A DNA stretch of 64,000 nt from Dipteris shenzhenensis. Taxonomy: Eukaryota; Polypodiophyta; Polypodiopsida; Gleicheniales. The DNA lies in assembly GCA_047967505.1 (NCBI GenBank), contig CM106539.1. One strand, given 5' to 3'. Of this stretch, positions 53,401 through 64,000 are shown piece by piece; the stretch's first letter is position 1, and each line of letters opens with the position of its first letter. Under the pieces are notes generated by a model. That model had not been told where the DNA came from. It did no database searches and saw only the letters and a list, made by a program, of their open reading frames with translations. Position numbers and translations under genes: made by a program.

Positions 53401-56400
53401 ACCTCAACCTAGTTGAAACAGACTTGTGTACAAAGTGGATCCCCCATTCGATAAGTACTTGTTTGAATAACAGACCTAGGATCGTGTTTTTTTATGGTTG
53501 TGCATTACGCTAGAGCAAAAATGGTGTTTTATGCTTGATCGACAATGCAAAGCATATCTGATGGGCATAACACTTTGCAAACACCTTAAACTAGGTGGAA
53601 TTGACTTACATGCAAAGTGGCATGCCCATCCCATAAGTACTTGATCGGATAACATACCTAGCATCATGTTTTTTTACGGATGTGCATGACACTAAGGCAA
53701 AAATGGTATTTAATGCTCGATCGACCATGCAAAGCATATCCGATGGGCACAATACTTTTCCTATGCCTTAACATAGGTGATATTGACACGTTTTCAAAGA
53801 GGCACACCCATCCGATAAGTACTTGGTCAGATAACACACCTAAGGGTGTGTTTTTTTGCGGATGTGCATATCACTACAGGAAAAATGGTGTATAATGCGT
53901 GATCAACCATGCAAAGCATATCCGATGGTCACAATACTTTGCACACAACTCAATCTAGTTGAAACAGACTTGCGTGCAAAGTGGAGCCCCCATCTGATAA
54001 GTACTTGTTTGAATAACACACCTAGGACCGTGTTTTTTTATGGTTGTGCATTACACTAAGGCAAACATGGTGTTTTATGCTTGATCGACAATGCAAAGCA
54101 TATCCAATGGGCATAACAGTTTGCACACACCTTAATCTAGGTGGAATTGACTTCCATGAAAAGTGGCATTCCCATCCCATAAGTACTTGATCGGATAACA
54201 TACCTAGTAGCGTGTTTTTTTACGGATGTGCATGACACTAAGGCAAAAATGGTATTTAATGCTCGATCGACCATGCAAAGCATATCCGATGGGAACAATA
54301 CTTTTCGTATGCCTTAAAGTTGGTGGTATTGACATGTTTCCAAAGAGGCACACCCATCTGATAAGTACTTGGTTAGATAAACACCTAAGGGCATGTTTTT
54401 TTGCGGATGTGCATATCACTACAGGAAAAATGTTGTATAATTCATGATCGACCATGCAAAGTATATCCGATGGTCACAATACTTTGCACGCACGTCTATC
54501 TTATTGAAACAGACTTGCGTGCAAAGTTGAGCCCCCATCCGATAAGTACTTGTTCGAATTATACACCTAGGACCGTGTCTTTTTATGGTTGTGCATGACA
54601 CTAAGTCAAAAACGGTGTTTTATGCTTGATCGACAATGAAAAGCATATCTGATGGGCACAATACTTTCCACACACCTTAAACTAGGTTGAATTGACTTAC
54701 AAGCAATGTGGCGCACCCATCCCATGACTACTTGATTGGATAACCTACCTAGCAGCGTGTTTTTTTATGGATGTGCATGACACTAAGGCAAAAATGGTAT
54801 TTAATGCTTGATCGACCATGCATAGGATATCCGATGGGCACAATAATTTTCATATGCCTCAACCTAGGTGGTATTGACTTGTTTTCAAAGAGGCACACCC
54901 ATCCGATAAGTACTTGGTTGTATAACACGCCTAAGGGCGTGTTTTTTTATGGATGTGCATATCATTAGGGGAAAAACGGTGTATAATGCGTGATCGACCA
55001 TGCAAAGCATATCCAATGGTCATTATACTTTTCATGCATGTCAACCTAGTTGAAATGGACTTGTGTGCAAAGTGGAGCTCCCATCTAAGAAGTACTTGTT
55101 TGAATAACACACCTAGGACCGTGTTTTTTTATGGTTGTGCATGTCACTAAGGTAAAAATGGTGTTTTATGCTTGATCCACAATGCAAAGCATATCTTATG
55201 GGCACAATACTTTGCACTCACCTTAAACTAGGTGGAATTGACTTACATGCAAAGTGGTGTGGCCATCCCATAAGTACTTGATCGGATAACATACCTAGCA
55301 GCGTGTTTTTTTCGGATGTGCATGACACTAAGGCAAAAATCGTATTTAATGCTCGATCGACCATGCAAAGCATATCCGATGGGCACAATACTTTTCCTAC
55401 ACCTCAACCTAGGTGGTATTGACTTGTTTTCAAAGAGGCACACCCATCTAATAAGTACTTGGTCAGATAACACACCTAAGGGTGTGTTTTTTTACGGATA
55501 TGCATATCATTAGGGGGAAAACGGTGTATAATGTGTGATCGACCATGCAAAGCATATTTGATGGTCACAATACTTTGCATGCACCTCAGCCTAGTCGAAA
55601 TAGACTTTCGTGCAAAGTGGAGCTCCCATCTGAGAAGTAATTGTTTGAATAACACGCCTAGGATCGTGTTTTTTTATGGTTGTGCATGACACTAAGGAAA
55701 AAACGGTGTTTTATGCTTGATCGACAATGCAAAGCATATCCGATGGGCACAATACTTTTCACACACCTTAAACTAGGTGGAATTGACTTACATGCAAAGT
55801 GGCACACCCATCCCATAAGTACTTGTTCAAATGACACATCTAGGACCTTGTGTTTTACAGTTGTGCATGACACTAAGGCAAAAATGGTGTATAATGCGTG
55901 ATTGCCTATGCAAAGCATATCTAATGGAAAAATAGTTTGTAAATGCCTCAACCAATGTGGTATTGAGTTTCATGCAAAGTGATGCTCCCATACCATAAGT
56001 ACTTGTTCTGATAACACACCTAGGAGCGTGTTTTTTGACGGTAGTGCATATCACAAGGATGAAAATGTTGTATAATGCATGATTAACAATGTAAATCATA
56101 TCCCGATGGGCATAATACTTTGCGCACACCTCAACCTAGGTAGTATTGATTTGTGTGCAAAGAGGTTCCCTAATCCGATAAGCACTTGTTCGAATAACTC
56201 TTCTAGGACTGTGTTTTTTGATGGTTGTGCATGATACTAAGGCAAAAACGGTACTTAATTCTCCCTCGACCATGCAAAGCATATCCAATGGGCACAATAC
56301 TTTGGATGAGCCTCAAAAGTGGTGGTATTGAGTTACATGCAAAGTACTACACCATCCGATAAGCACTTGGTTGGATAACACACCTAAAAGCGTATTTTTT

Positions 56401-57103
56401 AATGGTTGTGCATGACATTGAGGCACAAACGGTGTTTAATGCGTGATATACCATGCAAAGCATATCCGATGGGCAAAATACTTTGCACGCACCTCAACCT
56501 AGGTGTTATTGAGTTGCATGCAAAGTGGTGTGTCCATCCGATAAGTACTTCATCGGATAACACACCTAGGAGCATGTTTTTAAATGACTGTGCTTGACAC
56601 TAAGGCAAAAATGGTATTTAAAGCTCAATTGACCATGCAATGCATATCTGATGGGAAAAACACTTTACCTGCACCTCAACCTAGCTGGTATTAAATTGTT
56701 TGCAAAGAGGCACACCCATATGATAAGTACTTGGTTGTATAACACACCTAAGGGCGTGTTTTTTTACAGATGTGCATATCACTAGGGGAAAAATGGTGTA
56801 TAATGCATGATCGACCATGCAACGCATATCCGATGGTCACAATACTTTGCACACACCTCAACCTAGTTGAACTTGACTTGCGTGCAAAGTGGAGCCCCCA
56901 TCCGATAAGTACTTGTTTGAATAACACACCTAGGACCGTGTTTTTTATGGTTGTGTATGACACTGAGGCACAAACAGTGTTTAATGCATGATATACCATG
57001 CAAAGCATAGCCGATGGGCACAATAATTTGCACGCACCTCAAAGTAGGTGTTATTGAGTTGCATGCAAAGTGGCGTATCCATCTGATGAGTACTTGATCG
57101 AAT
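50421..57103 (-). repeat. Satellite array 2, main block, reverse orientation
   Basis: About 36 monomers reversed relative to array 1. The reversed type A marker TTGGTCAG or its variants lies at 51111, 51641, 52186, 52732, 53277, 53822, 54369, 54914 and 55459. The spacing is 545-547 apart from the first interval of 530, so the same trimer is kept. After about 55800 the monomers diverge and the trimer order is lost. The array ends near 57103. Confidence 0.95.
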
Positions 57104-57184
57104 AACTTCTCCCACCAATAAATTAAGTACTAATTAAAAATTATAATAAATGAGTAGATTATTAAAAAGAGACTAATATTTATG

Positions 57185-57484
57185 TAATTGTTGCTGCTGC
57201 AGCTTGCTTGCAAAGGACTCTCACAAGGGATATGGCTATAGATTTTGTTCTAGGGATGGATGTGATTTTATGTAGCAAAAGAGAAGTAGTTGCATTTGCT
57301 ACAATCCATGATAGTGATCCCAATTCAGTTTGCCACTTTTGAAGACTTGGCGAAGATAAGGTGGCAGTTACTGTATCAAAGATTCTTAGCACACATGTTG
57401 AGCTAAAGTATAAATGTGGAGATATGGAAACACTTGGAGACATTATCAAGAATACAAAGTGCACTACCTTGGTTTTACTATAGG
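57185..57484 (+). pseudogene. Possible Tnp1/En-Spm-like domain remnant
   Basis: One frame reads DFVLGMDVILCSKREVVAFA, TIHDSDPNSVCHF, a stop (TGA), RLGEDKVAVTVSKILSTHVE and KCGDMETLGDII. The pattern (a short beta-rich domain with VA.GTI-DP, LG---V-V and a D-TLGD end) resembles the Tnp1/En/Spm-like domain of CACTA-associated proteins. The resemblance is from memory of the family pattern and is not certain. Confidence 0.4.
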
Positions 57485-58520
57485 GGACATTTTACAAATG
57501 AGATCATTTGCAAATAAGATTGTAGCAGAAGGTGAAGTATTGGGATTTGAACAAGTGGAGCAATGGTCATTTGCATAGATGAGGATTCTAAAATTCACTG
57601 ATGATGGTATGGTTGATAACATAACATCCTTATGTGATCCCTACTATGAGGTAGGCAAGAATATGAGATGGAGCATGCAATTTTTAAACATGAGAAAGAG
57701 GCACATGGTTTTCAATGATAAAGACAAAGGTATACTACAATATCAAAGGACCTAAAAAGCGTGCCCATGTGCTAGGCTCTATCACTTCAAATGTGGATGA
57801 TTTCAATGTACTCAATTATAGAAGTGACATCTTATCTGGAGTGGATGAGTTCATTGGCTCCGAGAAACAAAATGATTTTAGCAGCGAAGCCTGGGGTGGA
57901 TGAATTCTTGCACAGTGAGGCTATCTATAGCTTTTGTCTTGCTCGTGGTGGCAGTCTATAGCTTTTTTCTAGCAAGTTACACTGCGTGCTCTTTACTGCC
58001 CAAGCCATACCATAGGTCTGCTACCAAAGCTACACCGTTTACACTCGTGCTGGAGCCGCACCTACAAGTAGCCTGCTGAGGCAAAAAATCCTACGTCAAA
58101 CGAAAAATCCTATAGGAAGGTGAGGAATGCTACGAGGAGACAAAAAAATCAATGCCAGCATCACATCAAAGCTCGCATCCCATGTCATATCAACGAGTTG
58201 GATCCTGCATGAAATCCCATGTAACATAAAGGAGTTGGAGTCTGTGCCCATAGGCCCTCCAACATCAAAGCTCTACGCTCACAAATTGCTATGTCAAAGC
58301 TCTGCCCTCACAAACTACGGATGAGACAAGGAGGCGATTGAACGTCTACAGTAGCAAGAAGTTCCAAGCTCTTGTTGCATCACCATCTCTACCACTAAAG
58401 CCTATGAGCTTGTCTTGTCAAGTGTGGATGAGTTCATGCATATTAACAAACCTGGTGTCAATCAAGCTTGTGGATTTGTGAAAGCCATGCAAGATGTCCC
58501 AATGAGATGTTCTCTCAAGA
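57485..58520 (+). other. Region with coding-like fragments, unassigned
   Basis: Short frames such as 57715-57903 (KGPKKRAHVLGSITSNVDDF) and 58127-58324 occur with frequent stops. They may be remains of the upstream transposon-like gene or 5' exons of the gene at 58521. Nothing firm. Confidence 0.35.
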
Positions 58521-60989
58521 GTGGAAGAGTTTCAAGGTTCTCAATACTCTTGTAGAATATTGAATTCATTGAATGGTCCTAAGAGTATGTTAAAAACGAG
58601 GATGAGATCAACAGAGGATTATTCAGTATTTAACTTTGATTGTGATATGGCCAAGGATGCAACGACCAATCATGGATGCTTGGTTACAAACAAATGTGAG
58701 GAGAAGAAGTGCATAAATATAGATAACAACGTGCACGAGGAACGAAAACGGTCATACATATGCATGAAGAGAAAGTGAATCCAAGCAGATCCACAAAAGC
58801 AACCAAAGAGGAAGAGAGTAATGAAGGAGGAGAACATGTTAAATGCATTGGGATATCTATGTTGCAAGCGAAGATGTATGTGCTTCATTGATCTTGCAGA
58901 CATCAGGGAATGTAGAGGACACATGTGGCAAAGAAGAGGAAGCAAAGGAAATGAATACCTTCTCACAAGTCTCTCTTGCTTTCTTCAGAATGGCAATAAA
59001 AGGCTAAGTTCAAGACAAAAGGTAAAACCTCTTGTAAATGGAAAAAAGATTTGCAATAAGGCATATCGCAATATTACTGGATTATCCCATGGTACATATT
59101 GGGATTTAGTCACCAAGGCAAAGGGCGGCAACAAATTTAGCATTCACGGTAATAGAGGAAGGTCCAAATCAAGAATCTCAACTGTCAGGGCAGCAGCAAT
59201 TTTGCAAGACTTCATACATGAAAATGCTTTACCTCAACCCCATATATCTACCAAACTCCCTAACGGTGACACGATCACTGAAATGCACCTTCCAATGGGC
59301 TTGATAAAGCTTGAAGTATTTGACTCTATTGCAGAAAAGCAAAGGCAAAGAGGGGATGCCGTGGCTTCTTCTCATACTTTGTATACTCTTTGGAAGAAGA
59401 ACTTTGGATATGTTAAAGTCCCAAAGAGGAAAAAAATGTCAAAGTGCAATGTCTATGATGATTTAAAGTGAGCGATTGAGAGTGCAACATGTCCAAATCA
59501 AAGGGAATTATACAAAAAAAACTGAAAATCTCATCATGACCTTATTCGACATTCCAGAAAAAAATATGCATTTTGGAAGGAGCAGGCTATTTCGCATCCC
59601 GATGACTACATGTGCCTTATTGTACATGGCATGGATCAGAATACAACAACATTGCCTCGTTTTGTTGCCACTCCACCTAAATTACAAGGAAAGCACTTTC
59701 TAAAGACACATCTATGTGAAGTATTAGTGCATGGAATTAAGTTCTTTGCAGATATATGGATTGATTCCTTGCATCTACATGATAGCAATCAAGTTGTAAC
59801 ATCTATTATGAAGGCAATTCGCAATGTACATGTAGAAAAAGGTTGCCTACCACCGACTTTGAGAATACAAGCTGGTAATTGCTAGCGAGAAAATAAGAAT
59901 GTACTCATGTTTGCATTCTGCTCCATGCTAGTTGCTCATCGAATCTTCAATGAGGTCGAATGTGGATTTTTGTATGTTGGGCATACACATGAGGATATCG
60001 ATCAGGTTTTTAGCACAGTCTCAAGGGAGCTTAAATGCAAGGATGTGGAGACAATAGATGACTTGGTAAGAAGATGTGGTAGGCAAGTTGGTGGTCGTAA
60101 GGAAAGTACAGTATGTGAGAGGCTCGAAAGAATGTATGATTAGAAGAGCTTCATTCTACCTTTCATACAAACGGGTGGTGATGCATTGACAGGTCATACC
60201 AATCCACACTACTTGTTTTTTTTTTAAGATGAAAAACCCGTAATGCAATGGCAACAATATTCTCATGATACAAAATGGGAACCTGAAGAATCTTACAGTC
60301 TCTTAACTTTAATTCCCAGCAAGGAAAGGTATCCAACATGGGCTCCTATACAAGAATTCAATGAGAGGTCTAACTGTGAAATAGAAGGATTAAAAGCATT
60401 TATTACATACAAAGAGGAAATGCTCTGGAGATATCCTGATTCGAAGCCTACTTGGAGAGAACACACTACCACTATAATTAACAAGACACGAAATTTAATA
60501 AAGGACCTTGAGAGAATGCGAGGCTCAAAGGATGTCAAGGAAGAATGCAATATGTTTTGGCCAAATGTTCATAACGATTTGCGCCCAGCTCCAGTCTTTG
60601 AAAATGAATTTGTATCATTACTCCCACATCCATATTGTGGACCGAAGAAGAGAGAGTTTATGCCACAAGTAGATATAGAGCTCGATTGTTTTGTTGTGGT
60701 TCGGCCATCGGATGATGAATATGAGAATGTGAAGTTTTGGGTTGCAAAAGTAGTTGATGTGCAAAGAGATGACCAAGGGAGAGCTACAACATTTATAGTG
60801 GTATGGTATGAGCCAAAGGGCAGGAAGGAGAATATGGATAACAACACATTGTATACTAATTGTATAATGAAGGAGTGGGTCCCAAATGATGAAGCGGTCT
60901 CTCAAGTTTCGACGGAGACAATCATAGTGTCTTGGCATTCAAGGGCAAAGAAATCAAAGAAGCACATGGGATATGAGGTAGAAGGATAA
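58521..60989 (+). pseudogene. DUF7869-type gene, one frame broken only by stop codons
   Basis: A single frame runs about 820 codons with stops at 58776 (TGA), 59469 (TGA), 59523 (TGA), 59883 (TAG), 60141 (TAG) and 60225 (TAA) and no frameshift that I can detect. Blocks in order: GYLCCKRRCMCFIDLADIRE; KAYRNITGLSHGTYW; MHLPMGLIKLEVFDSIAEKQ; MCLIVHGMDQNTTTLPRF; an RIQAGNC-stop-RENKN segment; GFLYVGHTHEDIDQVFSTVS. The last two fit the DUF7869 signature (LDN--REnKN and FL-VGHTHEDID--FS). In the first of these, Asp is Gly and a Trp-like position is TAG. The C-terminal part (60243-60989) ends with CFVVVRPSDDEYENVKFWVA and IVVWYEPKG, similar to a small chromatin-reader-like barrel. Function of the family is unknown to me; it is often repeated in genomes. 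Confidence 0.75.
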
Positions 60990-61939
60990 ATAAAAATACC
61001 ACAGCAAACTATTTTGCATATACACGAATTTTTAAGGATGCTCGCCATGGAGGAAGTAGAAGGAGACAACGCAAATGAAGAATGTCCATGATTAAAGCTT
61101 TGTATTGAAGTCCATTGAAGGATTTTATTTGGGTACTAGGCAAGAAGCCAATTGACAATTATAATCATATATTATTAGACTAGTAGGTGCAATTGTACTG
61201 AGTCATCACCTCCTATGTCAAACGAGAGTCAAAATATGCACTGGATGTCACCCAAGGTTCAAGGCTTGGTAAGACAATAGGGAGTTAATGCAGATGGCAC
61301 CTGGCAAGGGACTGTCACATTGAGCAATGAGACAATGGGGAGTCAATGCAGATGGCATGAATCCAGGCTCTTTAAGAGCAACAATTTAAATTGTGAACAT
61401 ATGTTCAATCTATATCATTTTATACAAAGACTCCAGCTGAGAGAAACGTCTCTCAATGTAAACATATAATGATAGCTATAATTGCTATTATAATTCTTTG
61501 GTTCAATACAAAACTTGGGTCTTATGGCATCATGTCTTTTTTCTATTTATTAAAAGTTTTAAAAATTTTGTGCATATTGCAAGTGACAATGTTATTTACA
61601 TGAAATATTTAAGTCTCCTTTCATGGATTTATAAATTTATCACGTTAAGGAAAAATATTAAAAATAATTAAATTAACAAATAACTTAGGTATAGCTAGAA
61701 TTTCTAAAATAGGATAATTTCAAATTCTTGCATGTTAGTGCAAAAGTATAGATTGAAAAACAAGATTTTTATGTGAATACGATAGTGCCACAAAGTGAAC
61801 TTTTGATTTGGGAAGAATATTTTCTGAAAATAAAATTTTGATTTGGGATGGATATTTTCACAAAGTAAACTTTTCATTTGGGAAGGATTTTTGGGCTTCG
61901 TCCAAAAACAACAGAAAAGGTCCAAAATTAATGAAATAG
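60990..61939. other. AT-rich intergenic region
   Basis: A partial direct repeat around GGGAGT-AATGCAGATGGCA occurs at about 61282 and 61337. TATTTTCACAAAGTAAACTTTT-like segments recur at 61780-61890. No gene. Confidence 0.5.
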
Positions 61940-62413
61940 GTGTTATCGTCAATGAAGTTTACTTTTGGTTCAAAATCTATGGGTGTTAGTTGGTTCATGC
62001 CCTCCATTACATTTATTTATTTTTTCAAATCAGTCTTTATTCACAAGACAAAGTCCATGTGGGTATGCAAAGGCCTAGAAAATGAATTTCTTAATAAGCT
62101 TCTATACCCAATGTCGAATGTTAGGGAGGGTTTGCAGAAGGGAGACCATTTTCGATGTATACTTACTAAAGAAAGTATAGTAATAAGATATCAACTAGTG
62201 CGGAGTATTTGCTACATGAGATACACTTACAGACGTTGGAAAAATAATCATGGCACATGGATACCTATGGATTATGATGTAGTGGACACCACAAAGGTAG
62301 AGGTACATATGCCCAATGGGGATATCCAATATCTTGAGGTCACAAGTAGTTGGAGCTTGAAGAACGTTCGAGAATACATCGCTGTCACCTTTGATGATAG
62401 TGATTTTTCTTAA
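61940..62413 (+). CDS. Hypothetical ORF
   Basis: 157 codons. The first 40 residues look like translated AT-rich DNA; the rest (NVREGLQKGDHFRCILTKES, RYTYRRWKNNHGTWIPMDYD, VHMPNGDIQYLEVTSSWSLK) has ordinary protein composition and no internal stop. It may be an exon of a repeat-borne gene. No family recognised. Confidence 0.35.
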   Translation: MLSSMKFTFGSKSMGVSWFMPSITFIYFFKSVFIHKTKSMWVCKGLENEFLNKLLYPMSNVREGLQKGDHFRCILTKESIVIRYQLVRSICYMRYTYRRWKNNHGTWIPMDYDVVDTTKVEVHMPNGDIQYLEVTSSWSLKNVREYIAVTFDDSDFS

Positions 62414-62509
62414 CACTAAATGGGAAGATAGTAAGAAGGCGACTCGAAGGAACATCAATGCTTGAGAAATGGAAGCCTCCTTGTAACTTGTCCATTCATA
62501 CTAGTATTG

Positions 62510-62740
62510 AATAAATGTAATAGTTTTTGAAGTGTGATGTCATTTGTACTGGCAATGAGTATACTTAATAAAATTAGTAGTTTTTTATGTGTGTTGTAAT
62601 AGTTTTGAAAATATGATATAGTTTTTGAAGTGTGTTCTAATAGCACTTGAATAAATGTAAAAGTTTTGAAACTGTGTTGTAATAGTTTTTGACTAAATGT
62701 AATAGTTTTTGTTAAGTGTGATGTCATTTGTACAATATAG
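62510..62740 (+). repeat. Degenerate minisatellite
   Basis: Irregular units with AAATGTAATAGTTTTTGAAG and TGTGATGTCATTTGTAC recur at 20-35 bp spacing. TGTGATGTCATTTGTAC opens and closes the block. Confidence 0.7.
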
Positions 62741-62904
62741 GGCCCCCTAAATTCCAAAAAAAAAATCCATTATTTTGGGTGGTGGGGGGAGGTGGGAGTA
62801 AAATATGATGGCAAATTATTTAGGCCAATATATTACATTGTCCAATATTTTATTACCTAAATTGTAGTCGGACCTTTAAGGTATTTAAAGAGACTGAAGT
62901 CAAC

Positions 62905-62913
62905 TATATAAAG
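62905..62913 (+). promoter_or_regulatory. TATA box of copy 2
   Basis: TATATAAAG 78 bp before the ATG at 62991, in a sensible core-promoter position. Confidence 0.5.
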
Positions 62914-62990
62914 GGCCATTAGGTATGACATAGCCTTTATTGTCCTCACCTCCTAGATAGCCTACTCTTGCCATCTTCCACAAACCTCCA

Positions 62991-63897
62991 ATGGCCACAC
63001 CTCGCGAGGCATACCATGACTTCGTCTCTTCTGCTTGTCATTCGAGTCGAGAGGGTGAGAGAGAAAATCAAGCCTTACTTGATCTGGCTAGACATAGATA
63101 GAGTATAGTGGGTTCCTATGAATCTCCTCATTGATTGTCACTGGGCTGATAGCACTTTCAAGTTTAAATTGCAAAGAATTTGCAAATCCCTTAGTCCAAA
63201 AAGTTTTAGAAGGATTTTCAAGGATGAAGAGTTGGATCTACAAGCGGGTCCTATAGGAACTCTTTTTGTATCCCTGGAAATAGCCTATTGTGTAATTCTT
63301 TTGGAAATGGAGGACATAGATGCACCTCCATTCATCAATGTAGAGCCAACTCTTCTTCTAGCAGCAGGGCAAGATGTGGACGTTGAGGAGAATCCTGATG
63401 TGCTTGCGAAAGCCGCCATTGCTCTAGATTGGTCTGGTGCAACTTTGGACAAGGGAAAGCACACAACAAAAATAGAGCAGACAACAGAGTTGATTGTGGT
63501 TCCCGAATCAGGCAGGATATCATCCCCCATATGACAGCCAGAAGAGGAAGAGGAGGAAGGAGAGCAAAAAGGGAGGAAGAAGGTATGACAGATGAGGTTT
63601 TGATGCAAACCCTTCTGTATATTTTGATTGAAAATTTTGATTGAAAACAGAGAATATTTATTATTGATTGATATTAAGAAATTGAGAGAAGATGAAGTAC
63701 TGGGGGCACTCTCTACTTCGGATAGTAGTAACTTAGGTTACCCAAAAGAGGGGTTGGATAGGTGCACAGATTTGGCACCTGCAAACACTTTGGAGCATCC
63801 GATTGTGTGGGAGGAAACGCATGACTCTACTAATGCAGCAGTTACAGAGACAGAGTTTCATGAGGTCCTTGAAAGATTGGAGGCAGAGAGGGCATAG
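62991..63897 (+). pseudogene. Decayed gene of unknown family (copy 2 of the 20759-22249 gene)
   Basis: Starts MATPREAYHDFVS, matching MDSTRTAFHDFIS of copy 1. A frame at 63118-63534 includes DLQAGPIGTLFVSLEIAYCV, matching DAGITGNTGTKFLSWEMTF of copy 1. Then come an acidic stretch and, after a frame change near 63630, REYLLLIDIKKLREDEVLGA, matching EEYVFLHDIEVLSGLREDEALG. The end TETEFHEVLERLEAERA stops at about 63897. At least one stop (TAG after LDLARHR) and two frame changes break it. The gene may go on past the right edge of the window. Confidence 0.6.
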
Positions 63898-64000
63898 AAA
63901 TGCTAGAGACTTGAGAATACTATAGAGGCCTCATCATTGGCAACACCTCCAGCAATTGATGAGAGCAAAAGCTCCATCGATATAACTCGGCCGGGAATGG

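Noticed and set aside
57180-57464. 94-residue minus-strand ORF
   Set aside because: Antisense to the plus-strand Tnp1-like remnant, which has the better family resemblance.

Overview
The window looks like repeat-dense heterochromatin, probably pericentromeric, from a large land-plant nuclear genome. The support is Ty3/gypsy elements with a tRNA-Asp-type primer site, a copia-type element with an initiator-Met-tRNA primer site, hAT and CACTA remnants, TTTAGGG-like boxes, GT-AG introns and about 180-bp tandem satellites. I cannot name the species. No gene here looks both cellular and intact. The only unbroken reading frames of known type belong to retrotransposons.

Layout. 1-3558: minus-strand 5' end of a gypsy element (leader, primer site, LTR) running off the left edge and inserted in a copia LTR whose stub is 3559-3622. 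3623-12595: satellite array of about 182-bp monomers in a three-monomer higher-order repeat of about 546 bp, interrupted by an inverted block carrying a 469-bp insert (8161-9010). 12745-13966: a second, unrelated satellite of 185-189 bp. 13967-18651: an unidentified decayed gene split by a young gag-only copia element (15207-17865, 5-bp target duplication GAATC). 19030-20093: a broken histone H3-variant gene, possibly CENH3-like. 20275-20535: a foldback. 20759-22249 (minus): a decayed intron-containing gene of a family with a second copy at 62991-63897.

23575-39943 is a stack of nested insertions. A hAT transposase gene is split by a complete gypsy element (24929-37426, target duplication CACTT), then again by a stray RNase H fragment of the same gypsy family, a short tandem repeat and a CACTA 3' end. 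40.2-44.6 kb holds degenerate ORFs and an eroded gypsy gag-protease. 45.0-48.6 kb is CT-rich simple sequence. 48671-57103 is the first satellite again, mostly inverted relative to the first array, so the two arrays form a giant imperfect inverted repeat around a 36-kb transposon island. 57.2-61 kb has a possible Tnp1-like remnant and a DUF7869-type gene that keeps one frame through six stops.

The transposons can be ordered by nesting: hAT is older than the gypsy at 24.9-37.4 kb, and the copia LTR at 3.6 kb is older than the left gypsy. Many broken genes are damaged mainly by TGA and TAG codons, which would fit deamination of methylated cytosine, but that is an inference. The points I would follow first are the H3-like pseudogene between two inverted arrays of the same satellite, the gag-only copia, and the gypsy family with a kilobase of purine/pyrimidine tract and a conserved GAAA-loop hairpin.
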